A DNA stretch of 64,000 nucleotides from Labilithrix sp. (GCA_019637195.1 JAHBWA010000021.1:1-64000), one strand, 5' to 3'; counted from the first letter of the stretch, positions 7,936 to 17,672 are shown. Translations and numbers: made by a program. Notes: generated from the letters alone by a model not told the origin.

Positions 7936-10674
7936 GTGAGCGACGGCGCCTCCAGGGCCTCGGCGACGTGCCTCCTCCTCGTCGGCGATCGCGTCGTCCT
8001 CCGCGGAACGGCTCCGCCGGAGACCGAGTACGCGATGTTCGAGATCGGCGAGATCGAGCTCCGCGCGAGCGAGCCCGGTCGCGTCCGCGAGCACGGCTAC
8101 CAGACGACCGCCGACCTCGCGCGAGCGCGGCTCGCCCACCTCGGGATGACGCCGGCGCTGGCGCGCGAGCTGGCGGAGTCGATGCAGCCCGTCCTGACCG
8201 ACGCCTACGCGCGCGGGCTCGCCGTGCGCCGCGTCGCCCGCTACCTCGGCCCCGGCGAGCTCTTCCAGTCCGACGGCTACGACGGCGCGGCGCACCTCTA
8301 TCGCGGCGTCTTCCTCGACCTCGCGACGCTCGCGCGCGACCTCGAGATGGAGCACGCCAGCGCGACGCTCCACGCCCTCTACCTCGCGACGATCCTGGAG
8401 AGCGAGCCGGACGACACGACGATCCTCCTCTCCACCGACGCATGCACGAAGGGCGGCAAGCCCGGCGCGCGCACGTACAAGCGCCCGGCGTTCGCGGATC
8501 CCAAGCGCCTGGCGAACGCGCTCGGAGGCCTCGCGCACCGGGCGCCGAAGCCGGACATCCACGACGCGCTCCCGCGCGCGGACGTGATCGCGTTCCTCCG
8601 CACGCGCGCCGACGCCGCGCCGGACGACGACGCCCGCGCGCTCTACAGATCGCTCGAGGGGAAGGTGTCGCTCCGCGACATGCCCGAGAAGGGCCCCCTC
8701 GCCTCGGCCGACCTCTGGGCGATCGAGACGCGGCTCGAGGCCGGCGAGCTCGACGGCGCGATCGACGCGGTCGACGAGGCCGAGCGCCGTCACGGACGCA
8801 CTCCGGGCACGACATACCTGCGCGCGCGCGCGGCGCTCGCGATGCGCCTCGAGCCCGCGAAGCTCGTCGCCGAGCGGGTCTCCGCGCTCGCCCTCTCGAT
8901 GACGTCGTTCCAGGAGCTGGCGCTGCTCGCCGCCGAGGCGTGGCTCGACGCGCGCCGCGCGATGCCCTACGCGCGCGATATCTCGTCGACGCGCCCGGCG
9001 CGACGAGGGGCTTGCCCGCGCGCAGCGGCTGCCTGCGCGCGCTGGTCGGCAGCCGGCGAAGAAGCACACGCTGATCGACGGGCAGGCGGCCGCCTGTTTC
9101 GCCGGCCGCCCGCGGCCCTCGCCGCGGACATCGCCGCGGTGATGCCGCCGGTCATCGACGCGCTCGACGACCTCGGCTTCACGCTCCGCGCGGGCAGGCA
9201 GGGCAGGCGCCGTTCGGCGAGCCGGTCCCTCAGAGCCTCGAGCCCGACGACCTCGAGCCGGCGCCGCCGAGCCCTCCTCCCCGGCGCCGTCACCGCGAGC
9301 CAGTTGCCACCGCCCGCGGCGCCGCCGGCGATGCCGTCGCGCTCGCGGGCGCGATGCCGCCGCCCTGCTCGAGGCGCGGCGTGCCCGCCGCCGGGGCCGT
9401 CGCGACGCTCGTCGCGTCGCTCCCCCGCTCCTCCAGCCGCAGCTCCCGGCGGCGCCGCTGTCGGCGCCACTCTCTCCGCACACGCGGCGCCGATGATCGA
9501 CGATCGCTCTCCGCTCGCGCCGCCGGTCGTCCCGGCGATCGACGAACGCGACACTCCTCGGCGGAAGGTCTCCGGTCGCAGCGCCCCGCGGCGGCCGACG
9601 CCCGCTCGCGCGCGCCGCCTCCGCCGCTCGAGCCGACCTCTCCGGCGGCCGATCCGGCAGCGTCGTTCACGCTCGATCTACCGGGGCCCGATCTGCTTCC
9701 CGCCCAGACAGAGCTCGGCGCCCTCCACCTCGACGCGCCGCGCCCTCGCGGACGGCCGCGCCTCAGCGGCGTGATGATTGAGACGCGGCCGCCGGCGTCG
9801 TTCGATCCACGCGCCGAGTCCGACTCGCCGATCGTGCCGCGCACCACCTCGTCTCCCGGCGGGCCGGCGCGTGTCGGGCTCGTTCCCGGAGGTGCGCTCG
9901 TCGCCCGCCCCGCGCGGCGCGCGCCGCCTCGGAGCAGCCGGCGCCGGAGCGCTCGGCCCACGAGCGACCGACGCCGCTCCGTCCCCTCGGGACGCGTCCC
10001 CGCGCAGGACGAGCCGGTGTTACCCAGCCCGCGCGCCGAGCCTGCTCGGCGAGACGCTCGCCGCCGTGAGCCCGATCTCGAGTCGATCACGCCGACGACC
10101 TCGACGGCGCCGGGCCGCGCGTTCATGCAGCCGAGTCGCTCTGCCCTACCGGCACGAGAGCCCGGCGCCGCTCTTTGCCGAAGGCGCCCGTTGCTCCCGC
10201 GGCTCGGAGGGGCCGACGAGCTCGCGGAGCACCTGCCGCTCCCGCCCGCCTCGGCGGAGGCGCGATCGCTCGACGTGCCCCTGACCTCGGTGCTCGAGGC
10301 GCGGGTGCAGTTCACGTTGTTTGCGCGCGAGCTCTCGCTGGATTACCGGCTCAAGCGCGGATCGATTTTTCGCGCCGACGTGAGCGGCATCGGTGCTGCT
10401 CGAGTCGTTCCCCGACCACGTCGTCAAGACGAGCGACGAAGCGTACGAGCTCCGTCGCCACGGCGCGCTGCTGAGCGAGATCCTGTCGCGACGGCTCGAC
10501 GCCGAGTGGCTCGACATCTCGCCGAACGAGCTCGGGTACTGGGTGATGATCGTCCCGCCGGACACGCGGGTCTGGCCGTTCGGGCGGATCGCGCGGCTGG
10601 TGGCGATGGGCCACAAGGAGCGCGACCTCGTGAGCTACTTCTTCGAGCTCTCGTCACGGGCGCGCGGGCGCTGA
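7936..10674 (+). pseudogene. Long unidentified gene interrupted by frameshifts (decay or assembly indels)
   Basis: The reading frame is clean from GTG 7936 (GAG-rich ribosome-binding region just upstream) to about 8985. It encodes roughly 350 residues with LLLVGDRVVLRG, a long helical MTPALARELAESMQPVL segment and TPR-like helices near the end. From about 8985 to 10395 the coding signal jumps between all three frames through a Pro/Ala-rich region with recognisable islands such as LDLPGPDLLPAQTELGALH. From about 10395 the frame is clean again to the stop at 10674 (LLESFPDHVVKTSDEAYELR to the C-terminus). A single base change at about 10394 would join DVSGI to VLLESF. I do not recognise the family. 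Intact, the protein would be about 910 residues. Confidence 0.6.
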
Positions 10675-10721
10675 GCCGCGACGCGCGCACGCGCTCGCGG
10701 AGAGGGTGCTAGGCTCGACGA

Positions 10722-11078
10722 ATGCCGCGCATCGAGATCGAGCGGATCGAGCAGGCCGAAGATCTCGCCGAGAGCTCGACCGAGAGCTTCGACCGGATCG
10801 CGTTCGCCGAGCGCGCGCTCGAGCTCGTGCGCCCGCCGCGCACCACGGTGGCGATCTGCGAGGGCGCGCGGCGGGTGAAGGTGGTCGCCGGACGCCAGTG
10901 GGGCAAGGAGCCCGACGCGCGCTGGGCCGTGGTCAGCGTCCCGCGCGACGCCTCGCGCCGGGCCATCGCCGCGGCCGTGCTCGCGCTCCACGACGGGCGT
11001 CAGCGCGCGTGGGCGCTCGACGTCCTCGTCTCCACGCTCGCGTCGCCGCGCGGCGTCGACGTCTCCGGGGCGGCGTGA
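10722..11078 (+). CDS. Small protein of unknown function upstream of greB
   Basis: This 118-residue, Arg/Glu/Ala-rich protein starts at ATG 10722. It has no signal peptide or membrane segment and is probably cytosolic. It shows an N-terminal acidic helix (RIEIERIEQAEDLAESSTES) and a beta-rich middle (TVAICEGARRVKVVAG). Its stop overlaps the greB start in a GTGA (11075-11078), so the two are almost certainly co-translated. Codon use matches neighbours, which supports a real gene. No family recognised. Confidence 0.7.
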   Translation: MPRIEIERIEQAEDLAESSTESFDRIAFAERALELVRPPRTTVAICEGARRVKVVAGRQWGKEPDARWAVVSVPRDASRRAIAAAVLALHDGRQRAWALDVLVSTLASPRGVDVSGAA

Positions 11079-11560
11079 GCGGCGAGCCGAACTACATCAC
11101 GCGGCAGGGCGCGCGGCGGCTCCAGGAGGAGCTCGTCGAGCTCCGCACGAAGATGCGCCCGAAGGTCGTCCAGGACGTGGCCGACGCCGCCGCGCAGGGC
11201 GACCGGAGCGAGAACGCGGAGTACATCTACGGGAAGAAGAAGCTCCGCGAGATCGACCGCCGGATCCACTTCCTCACGAAGCGCCTCGAGAGCGCGCGCG
11301 TCGTGGAGCCGACGGACAGGCCCGACGTCGAGCGCGTGTTCTTCGGCGCGACGGTGGCGATCGAGGACGAGGACGGCAAGACCTCGAGCTACACCATCGT
11401 CGGTCAGGACGAGATCGACACGGCGCGCGGGCGCATCAGCTACAAGTCGCCGCTCGCGCGCACGCTGCTCAAGCGCCGCGAAGGCGACACCTTCACGTTC
11501 CGAAAGCCCGCCGGCGAGATCGAGCTCACGATCGTCGGCATCCGCTACGAGACGGACTGA
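11075..11560 (+). CDS. greB: Transcription elongation factor GreB
   Basis: GreB enters the secondary channel of RNA polymerase and stimulates cleavage of backtracked transcripts. The 161-residue product starts at GTG 11075. The N-terminal coiled coil opens NYITRQGARRLQEELVEL and its tip carries GDRSENAEYIYGKKKL; Asp43 and Glu46 are the acidic tip residues, and the YIYGKK form is typical of GreB over GreA. The C-terminal FKBP-like domain includes GATVAIEDEDG, YTIVGQDEID and SPLARTLLKRREGD. Length is normal. It overlaps the preceding small gene by 4 bp and faces a convergent lipoprotein gene 76 bp downstream. Confidence 0.95.
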   Translation: MSGEPNYITRQGARRLQEELVELRTKMRPKVVQDVADAAAQGDRSENAEYIYGKKKLREIDRRIHFLTKRLESARVVEPTDRPDVERVFFGATVAIEDEDGKTSSYTIVGQDEIDTARGRISYKSPLARTLLKRREGDTFTFRKPAGEIELTIVGIRYETD

Positions 11561-11636
11561 CGCGCGACGCACGCGCGGGACCCCTCTTGCGGGAGGCCCG
11601 GCGCGCTCGCCTATCGATCCCGGTCGGTCCCGCCGC

Positions 11637-12617
11637 TCAGGGCGCGGCCTCGACGCGGATCCGGAAGGAGGCCCCCACGCCCTGCGGACCGTCGTGCGGG
11701 TAACCGTTCACGTTGGCGCCGACGTTGAGCGTGCGCGTCCGCGGCGCGCCGTTAAGCATCTCGAACGAGTTCGGCTGGATCTCCTGGCCCGCCGTCGTGC
11801 TGCCGTGCGTGAAGCCGGACGCGCCGTGGATGATGTGCTGCTTCGAGTCGGCGTTGAAGACGGTGACGACGATCCCGTTGCCCTGCTGCGTCTTCAGCGG
11901 ACGCGGGTTCGCGCCGAACGCCGCCCCCCAGTCGTCGCGGTAGGTCACGGTCGCGGCGCGGAGCGCGTCGACGTTGACGGGGATGGTCAGCTTCAGCTTC
12001 GGCGCGACCTTGAAGTTCGCGTTCGCGGTCGCCGTGGCGCCGCCGGCTCGGCCGGTGATGACGAGCGGCGAGCTCTCGTTCGGAGCGGTCGCGGCCGTGT
12101 CGACGGCGGCGGTGAGCCGGATCTTCACGGTCGTCGGCGCGGTGGACCCGGGCGAGATCGCCGCCTGGACCGTCGACGCGGTCACGCCCGTGGGCAGACC
12201 GGAGACGGAGAGATCGACCATGCCCGAGAAGCCGTCCTTCGGCTCGACCGAGACGTCGAGGTCGAGCGACTCTCCGAGATCGATCGTCGGCGTCGCGTTC
12301 GGGAGCGTGAGCGCGAACTGCGTGCCGGCCGTCCCCGTCGAGCTCGGCGCGTCCGGGCGCGTGTCGGCGTTCGGGTTCCCGAGATCGGTGTCGTTCGCAC
12401 CCTCGGTGTCGTTCACGTCATGGTCGTCCGCCGAGCCCGCCGCCGGCGGTGTGTTGCGGCGGGCGCGACGCGACGAGAGGCCCGAGCTGTCGCTGCCGTC
12501 CATGCAGCCGAAGGTGGTCGCCGTGAGGATCGCCGCCAGGCCGATCAAGAGCGAGCTCTTGGTGCAGCTCCGAAGCCATCCCGATCGATCGCGGCTCGCC
12601 TCTCGTTCCATTTGCAT
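11637..12617 (-). CDS. Lipoprotein with Ig-like and cupredoxin-like regions
   Basis: This 326-residue protein starts at ATG 12617; a second ATG two codons on is equally possible. The signal peptide ends at a lipobox TTFGC (Cys38). A low-complexity acidic linker (about 45-95) is followed by an Ig/FN3-like beta domain (TIDLGESLDLDVSVEPKDGF, VDLSVSGLPTGVT) and a C-terminal domain of about 110 residues. The latter contains clustered histidines (KQHIIHGASGFTHGS and GYPHDGP), reminiscent of a cupredoxin fold, although a full Cys-His-Met copper set is not evident. It is probably a cell-surface protein. It stands alone between convergent greB and the upstream Asp-box gene. Confidence 0.7.
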   Translation of the reverse strand: MQMEREASRDRSGWLRSCTKSSLLIGLAAILTATTFGCMDGSDSSGLSSRRARRNTPPAAGSADDHDVNDTEGANDTDLGNPNADTRPDAPSSTGTAGTQFALTLPNATPTIDLGESLDLDVSVEPKDGFSGMVDLSVSGLPTGVTASTVQAAISPGSTAPTTVKIRLTAAVDTAATAPNESSPLVITGRAGGATATANANFKVAPKLKLTIPVNVDALRAATVTYRDDWGAAFGANPRPLKTQQGNGIVVTVFNADSKQHIIHGASGFTHGSTTAGQEIQPNSFEMLNGAPRTRTLNVGANVNGYPHDGPQGVGASFRIRVEAAP

Positions 12618-12785
12618 GATCTCGAGACGTGCAAACGCGAAGCCAGGAGGAGGCCCGGCGCTCGCGCGCTCCCATTTCCGTCACCACGGTCCATTCGGCG
12701 CCGAGACGCGCGTGTACGCCGCGGGAACACCGAAAGATCCGTCGTGACGGCGCTCACCCGCACGCCGATTTGCGCAATCCGTTCC

Positions 12786-14207
12786 TCAGGCGCCGCTTCG
12801 CCGGGTGAGCCTTGATCCACGCAGCCTGGAGGACCGAGACCGCACGATGAGGGCGAGCGACCCCGCGATGAGCCAGCGCGGATCCGGGGTGCCGGGCGGC
12901 GAATATCCGACAACGTCGCAGCCGCACGTCGAGCGTCGTGGCGCCGATGCGGAGCCGGCGTCGTGGCCCGCGCCGGCGTCGCGACGAGTCGCCGGGCGGG
13001 GCGCGGCGGCGACCGCGCCGGCGTCGAGCACCGGCGAGAAGAGCGCCTGCATCTCGGGCCAGGATCCCGAGCAGAGGCTCGCGCGCGCGTCGGGCGTCGC
13101 GCAGGCGACCGGCCCCTCGATGTCCGCGAAGCGCGCGAGCGACGTGATCGTCGCGCCGCGGTCGCGCGAGACGGCGATCGCCGGCGCGCCCGGCGTGAGC
13201 GCGTTCTCGCAGACGAACAGCGCGCCCTCTGCGGCCGAGTGCAGGCAGAGCACGCCGCTCTTCGACACGACCTCGAAGTGCTCGCCGCGATCGGTCGAGC
13301 GGAAGAGGCCGTGCTCGGCGAGACCCGAGCCCGCCCAGTAGGTCGAGCCGTCGCGGCTCTTGGCGAAGCCGAACATCGCGCTCGTCATCGTCAGCACGTT
13401 TTGGAACGTCTTGCCGCCGTCGCGCGAGAGGAGAAGATCGCTCCCCTTGCCGTGGAGGTGGCGGATCAGCAGGCGGTCGGGGTCGCGCGGATCGACCGCG
13501 CCGATGAAGAACGGTCCCTCCGCCGCGAGATCGTTCTTCGCGGTCGCGAAGGTCGCGCCGCCGTCGACGGAGCGGAACACCTGGCCACGGATGGTCGAGT
13601 TGGGCTGCCCGCTCAAGTACACGCGCTTGGGGTTCGAGGGCGCGACCTCGATCGTCATCAGGTTCGTCTCCTCCATCCCCGCGAGGCGCTCGAACTGCTT
13701 CCCGGGCGATCGGCGCCAGACGTAGCTCGTCTTGCCGGGAGCTCCGGTGATCGCCCAGATCGTCTCGCCGCGCGGATCGGTCGTGAGGTCCTTGACGGTG
13801 TGGCCGTCGAGCTCCGGCGTGGCGTCGACGTCGCAGCCGTCGCGCGTCGAGACGAGACCGTCCTCGAGGCCGACCCAGAGGCGGCCGTCGCGCGTGGCCG
13901 TCACCGGCGGGTCCCACTGGCCGTCGTAGCCGAGCGAGCGCTCGCAGATCCACCTCCAGCTCTTGCCCGCGTCGCGCGAGACGAGCACGCCGAAGGTCGC
14001 CCGAAGGAACACCGTGCTGGGATCGCCGGGCACCGACTCGATCAGCTGCGCCTCGGGGAAACGACCGTTCGCTCGCGCGGCCCCGATGGTACAAATCAGA
14101 GCAGCCCCGATGAGCAGCCCTGCAAGGAGACGGCGCGCGGACGATCGGCGCGCCGGCGGCTCGCGCCAGGATCGATCGGGAGGGCGGAGCGAGGGGGGCG
14201 CGCGCAT
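12786..14207 (-). CDS. Secreted Asp-box beta-propeller with a MYXO-CTERM-like tail
   Basis: This 473-residue product starts at ATG 14207 with GGAG 6 bp upstream. An Arg-rich N-terminus and LLAGLLIGAALICTIGAARA signal peptide are followed by at least five Asp-box repeats (S-x-D-x-G-x-x-W/F): VSRDAGKSWRW, RSVDGGATF, LSRDGGKTF, RSTDRGEHF and VSRDRGAT. This is the pattern of sialidase/VPS10/Ycf48-type propellers. After a His/Ala linker the C-terminus has CGC, a hydrophobic WLIAGSLALIV helix and a basic RSRSSRLRGSRLTRR tail, which fits the MYXO-CTERM anchoring signal specific to myxobacteria. Its start codon overlaps the divergent gene's start codon. The ligand is unknown. Confidence 0.82.
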   Translation of the reverse strand: MRAPPSLRPPDRSWREPPARRSSARRLLAGLLIGAALICTIGAARANGRFPEAQLIESVPGDPSTVFLRATFGVLVSRDAGKSWRWICERSLGYDGQWDPPVTATRDGRLWVGLEDGLVSTRDGCDVDATPELDGHTVKDLTTDPRGETIWAITGAPGKTSYVWRRSPGKQFERLAGMEETNLMTIEVAPSNPKRVYLSGQPNSTIRGQVFRSVDGGATFATAKNDLAAEGPFFIGAVDPRDPDRLLIRHLHGKGSDLLLSRDGGKTFQNVLTMTSAMFGFAKSRDGSTYWAGSGLAEHGLFRSTDRGEHFEVVSKSGVLCLHSAAEGALFVCENALTPGAPAIAVSRDRGATITSLARFADIEGPVACATPDARASLCSGSWPEMQALFSPVLDAGAVAAAPRPATRRDAGAGHDAGSASAPRRSTCGCDVVGYSPPGTPDPRWLIAGSLALIVRSRSSRLRGSRLTRRSGA

Positions 14208-15408
14208 GGCGGCTCCTTTGTACTTGGTTTTCTTCGCGACCGCTCTCGCCTCCGCGTCCTCCGGATGCTCGAGCTGCAAGAAGTCGGCGCCCGGCGTCGC
14301 CGAGGGCCCGCTGACGCCGGGCGCGGCGATCCCGACGCCGCCCGCGCGCGCGGCCTACGTCACCAACAACGGATCCGACTCGATCAGCGTGATCGATCGC
14401 GACGGCGACACCGTCACGACCGTCCCGCTCGACCTCGATCCCGACGCCCGCGAGGCGCCGCACCACCTGGCGATCGACGCGCGCGCCAAGTCCGTCTTCG
14501 TCGCGCTCGCGTTCCCGCCCGAGCCCGGGAAGAAGAAGGATCCGCACGCTTCGCACGGCGGGGCGAGCGAGGTCGGACGCCTCGCGCGGCTCGACCTCGC
14601 CAACCTCTCGATGAACGCGGCGGCCCTCGTCGACGAGAACCCCGGCGACGTCGTGCTCACGCACGATCGCTCGCGCGTGCTCGTCACCCACTTCGACATG
14701 AAGCGCGCGATGGACGTCGCGGCCAGGGGCGCCGCGAGCCCCGCGACGATGTTCGCGCACCTCGTCGTCCTCGACGCGCGCACGATGAAGCGCCTCGGGT
14801 CGCGCGCCGTCTGCACCGCGCCGCACGGCGTCACGACGACGCGCGACGACCGCACGGCCTTCGTCGCGTGTTACGGCTCCGACGAGCTCGCGATCGTCGA
14901 CCTCTCGACCGACGGCTTCCCGACGTCGCGGATCCCCCTCGGCGCGACGCCGGGCGTCCCGGGCGTGCCGCGCTACGGTCCGTACTCGGCGACGCTGTCG
15001 CCGGACGAAGAGGTCGTCGTCGTCGCCGACCTCGAGGGCCAGGACATCCGCGTGTTCGATCGCGCGACCAAGCGCTTCGCCGCCGAGCGGACCGTGCCGC
15101 TCGCGGCCAAGGCCTTCATGCCGGCGTTCGTCGACGCGCGGACGCTCCTCGTCCCCACGCAGGCCCCCGACGGGCTCGTGCGCGTCGACATCGAGCAGGC
15201 GAAGGTCACGGGCCGCGGCGCGCTGACCAAGGCGGAGTGCGCGCTGCCGCACGTGGTGAAGGTCGCGAAGGACGGCCGCGTGTACCTCGTCTGTGAGGGC
15301 AACCACACGCAGCCGGGAAGCGTGCTCGAGATCGACAGGGACTCGCTCGCGCCCAAGAAGCGCTGGAATGTCGGCGTGTACCCCGACGGTATCGAGCTCG
15401 GCGAGTGA
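14206..15408 (+). CDS. YVTN-family beta-propeller lipoprotein
   Basis: This 400-residue product starts at ATG 14206 with GAGGGGGG about 8 bp upstream. A short hydrophobic signal (LYLVFFATALASASSGC) ends in a lipobox-like Cys21. The mature part is a seven-bladed-type propeller: AAYVTNNGSDSISVIDRDGD is the hallmark YVTN repeat, and further blades begin HHLAIDARAKSVFVAL, HGVTTTRDDRTAFVAC, YSATLSPDEEVVVVAD and HVVKVAKDGRVYLVCE. A His-rich KDPHASHGG loop lies in blade two. Such proteins are periplasmic or surface scaffolds, and some bind redox cofactors. The n-region lacks the usual positive charges, so export efficiency or the start could be questioned. Divergent partner: the Asp-box protein. Confidence 0.82.
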   Translation: MAAPLYLVFFATALASASSGCSSCKKSAPGVAEGPLTPGAAIPTPPARAAYVTNNGSDSISVIDRDGDTVTTVPLDLDPDAREAPHHLAIDARAKSVFVALAFPPEPGKKKDPHASHGGASEVGRLARLDLANLSMNAAALVDENPGDVVLTHDRSRVLVTHFDMKRAMDVAARGAASPATMFAHLVVLDARTMKRLGSRAVCTAPHGVTTTRDDRTAFVACYGSDELAIVDLSTDGFPTSRIPLGATPGVPGVPRYGPYSATLSPDEEVVVVADLEGQDIRVFDRATKRFAAERTVPLAAKAFMPAFVDARTLLVPTQAPDGLVRVDIEQAKVTGRGALTKAECALPHVVKVAKDGRVYLVCEGNHTQPGSVLEIDRDSLAPKKRWNVGVYPDGIELGE

Positions 15409-15577
15409 CGGCGCGATCCTTGGATGCCGAGGAGCGCGCCCGATCGGCAGGCGCGCTCCACGCGATCGCGCGGCGCGCGCACTGATCATCGGAGCAGCCG
15501 GCGCCGGATCGCCGCCGAGGCGCGCGCGTCGGTTTTCGTTTTCTCCCTCGCCGAGCCGGGTTACGGCACGCGCTCCC

Positions 15578-16504
15578 ATGATGTACCCGCCCGCCCGCAC
15601 GAGGGGCAACGAGCACCGCCCCGCCGCCGCGCGGGCCACCGTCGCGCTCGGCGCAGCGCTCCTCTTCGTCGCGACCGTGGCGCCGGCCTGCGCGAAGAAC
15701 CAGGCCTCGCAGAAGGACGCGACCCTCGCCGCCTCGGCGACGCTGGCGATCGCCACCGTGACGCCGGCGCCGCCCGCGCCGAAGGCGAGCCCGACCGTCG
15801 CGAGCGCGAAGAAGAGCGCCGACGCGAGCGCGTGCCCGGCGGGCATGGCGCTCGTGGAGGGCGAGTACTGCCCCGACGTCGAGCAGAAGTGCCTCGAGTG
15901 GATGGACCCGCCGTCGAGCCGCTACCACCACTTTCGCTGCGCGCGTTACGCGAAGTCCGTCTGCAAGTCGAAGGAGCGCGTCCACATGCGCTACTGCATC
16001 GACGCGACGGAGCGCGCCGAAGACGACACGGGCCTGCCGCGGCACTTCATGTCGTGGACGAGCTCGAAGAAGCTCTGCGAGGCCGAGGGTGGCCGCCTCT
16101 GCCGCGAGAGCGAGTGGCAGTTCGCCTGCGAGGGCGAGGAGATGCGCCCCTACCCGTACGGCTGGGAGCGCGACGCCGGCGCGTGCAACGTCGACCGGAG
16201 CACGAACATCGGCAAGCCCGGCCGGCTGGTCGATCACCGCGCGGCGGTCGGCTCGCACGACAAGTGCGCGAGCCCGTTCGGCGTGCAGGACATGGCCGGC
16301 AACGTCGAGGAGTGGGTCCAGGCCGACGGCCGCGGCATGGGCAACAAGATGGGCTGGAAAGAGGTCCTGAAGGGCTCCTGGTGGATCCCGAGCCGGCACG
16401 CCTGCCGCCAGTTCCAGGTCGGGCACGACGCGGTCTACAACGGCGCCGAGACCGGCACGCGCTGCTGCAAGGACGCGCCGCAGCGCGAGGTCGCCGCGCG
16501 CTGA
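15578..16504 (+). CDS. Secreted FGE-sulfatase (SUMF1-like) domain protein
   Basis: The 308-residue product starts at the tandem ATG-ATG at 15578. A signal peptide (ATVALGAALLFVATVAPACA) could be cut as a lipoprotein at the APAC Cys. An Ala/Thr/Pro linker is followed by a formylglycine-generating-enzyme-like domain: MRYCIDATERAEDDTGLP, the EGGRLCRESEWQFACEG block, PYPYGWERDAGACN, GVQDMAGNVEEWV, KGSWWIPSRHACR and the terminal GTRCC. This fold makes formylglycine in sulfatases but is often non-catalytic in secreted bacterial proteins. There are many cysteines. No sulfatase gene lies nearby, so a structural or binding role is as likely as catalysis. It ends 14 bp from the convergent corA. Confidence 0.8.
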   Translation: MMYPPARTRGNEHRPAAARATVALGAALLFVATVAPACAKNQASQKDATLAASATLAIATVTPAPPAPKASPTVASAKKSADASACPAGMALVEGEYCPDVEQKCLEWMDPPSSRYHHFRCARYAKSVCKSKERVHMRYCIDATERAEDDTGLPRHFMSWTSSKKLCEAEGGRLCRESEWQFACEGEEMRPYPYGWERDAGACNVDRSTNIGKPGRLVDHRAAVGSHDKCASPFGVQDMAGNVEEWVQADGRGMGNKMGWKEVLKGSWWIPSRHACRQFQVGHDAVYNGAETGTRCCKDAPQREVAAR

Positions 16505-16518
16505 GGCCGCCGCGGCGA

Positions 16519-17601
16519 TCAGAGCCAGCGCTGCCGCTTGAAGTAGAGGACGATGCCCGCGGCGATCGCGGCCATCATGCCGAGCGCGTAGAAGTAGCCG
16601 TACTGCCAGTCGAGCTCCGGGAACACGCCCTTGAAGTTCATCCCGTAGATGCCGGCGACGAGCGAGAGCGGCAGCATGATCGTCGAGATCAAGGTCAACC
16701 GCTTCATGATCTCGTTCATCTGGTGCGACTGGATGCTGAAGTGCGCCTCGAGCAAGCTCGTCGCGAGCTCGCGGTAGCTGTCGACGAGCTCGGTGACGCG
16801 CGCGAAGTGATCGTAGACGTCGCGGTAGAACGGCATCGCCTCGCGCGGGATCTCGTCGAACTCGGCGCGGGCGAGGCGCGAGAGGATCTCGCGCTGGGAG
16901 ATCGTCGTCCGCCGTAGCAGCTGCAGGCTCCGCTTCACGTGGAGGATCCGGCGCATCGTCGCGTGGTCGTCGTCGTCCTTGGACCTGCCCTCGAGGATGT
17001 GGGTCTCCACCTCTTCGAGCTCGGCCTCGAACCGGTTCACGACCGGCAGATACTCGTCGACCATCCGATCGAGGACGGCGTGTGCGATCCAGGCGGGCCC
17101 CTTCTTGAGCAGGCGCGCGTTGCGCCCCACCTCCGCGAGCACCGGCGCGATCGCGCAGACCTTCTCGTCGTGAGCGTGCGTGACGATGAAGTTCGGCCCG
17201 ATGACGACGTCGAGCTCGGTCAAGGAGAGCGGGACGTCGCTCCCGCCCACGTCCTCCTCGCGGACGCCGTGCATGACGAGCTGGACGTACTCGCCGAAGT
17301 CCTCGACCTTCGGGATCCCGATGTCGTTCCAGATGTCCTCGATCGCCAGCGGGTGGATGTGGAGGACCTCGAGCAACAGGTCGTCGGCCTGCGCGACGCG
17401 CTCGTCGAGGTCCACCCAGAAGCGCTTCTTCGCGCGGTGGGCCGCGGCGATCGCGTCGTAGTCGGTCGTTACGACCACGGCGTCGCCGTCGAGGATCAGG
17501 GCCTTGACGCCCGACTCCTTGCGAACCCTGGCGGCGCGCTTCCCGCCGGGCGCGCCGCTGTCGCTCCGCGGCTCGTTCAAGGTCTTCGCGGCGTTGCTCA
17601 C
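16519..17601 (-). CDS. corA: CorA-family magnesium/cobalt transporter
   Basis: CorA forms a pentameric inner-membrane channel for Mg2+ (also Co2+, Ni2+). The 360-residue product starts at GTG 17601. A cytoplasmic alpha/beta domain (RFWVDLDE, HPLAIEDIWNDIGIPKVEDFGEYVQLVMH) precedes the long stalk helix. Two C-terminal transmembrane helices flank the selectivity signature YGMNFKG (GMN at 320-322), and the protein ends KRQRWL, the usual basic CorA tail. Length is within the family range. It has an extended, charged N-terminus of about 30 residues. It follows a methyltransferase gene on the same strand after 120 bp, which contain candidate regulatory repeats. Confidence 0.95.
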   Translation of the reverse strand: MSNAAKTLNEPRSDSGAPGGKRAARVRKESGVKALILDGDAVVVTTDYDAIAAAHRAKKRFWVDLDERVAQADDLLLEVLHIHPLAIEDIWNDIGIPKVEDFGEYVQLVMHGVREEDVGGSDVPLSLTELDVVIGPNFIVTHAHDEKVCAIAPVLAEVGRNARLLKKGPAWIAHAVLDRMVDEYLPVVNRFEAELEEVETHILEGRSKDDDDHATMRRILHVKRSLQLLRRTTISQREILSRLARAEFDEIPREAMPFYRDVYDHFARVTELVDSYRELATSLLEAHFSIQSHQMNEIMKRLTLISTIMLPLSLVAGIYGMNFKGVFPELDWQYGYFYALGMMAAIAAGIVLYFKRQRWL

Positions 17602-17644
17602 GCCGTAAGGATACCGTCAGGCGCGAGCGTGATCAGGGCCGCAA

Positions 17645-17672
17645 ATTCGCTCCGATTACGAATATTTACGAA
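17645..17672 (-). promoter_or_regulatory. AT-rich element with 10-bp-phased TTACGAA repeats upstream of corA
   Basis: The 120-bp gap upstream of corA contains one of the few AT-rich spots in the window. TTACGAA occurs at 17656-17662 and again at 17666-17672, one helical turn apart. An ATTCG/CGAAT inverted pair spans 17645-17663. The position, about 45-70 bp upstream of the corA start, suits a promoter or operator. No -35/-10 pair is convincing, so this is only a candidate. Confidence 0.3.

Noticed and set aside
12754..15846. A minus-strand open frame of about 1030 codons covering the Asp-box and YVTN genes
   Set aside because: No domain or signal peptide; both true genes are supported by signal peptides, repeats and ribosome-binding sites.
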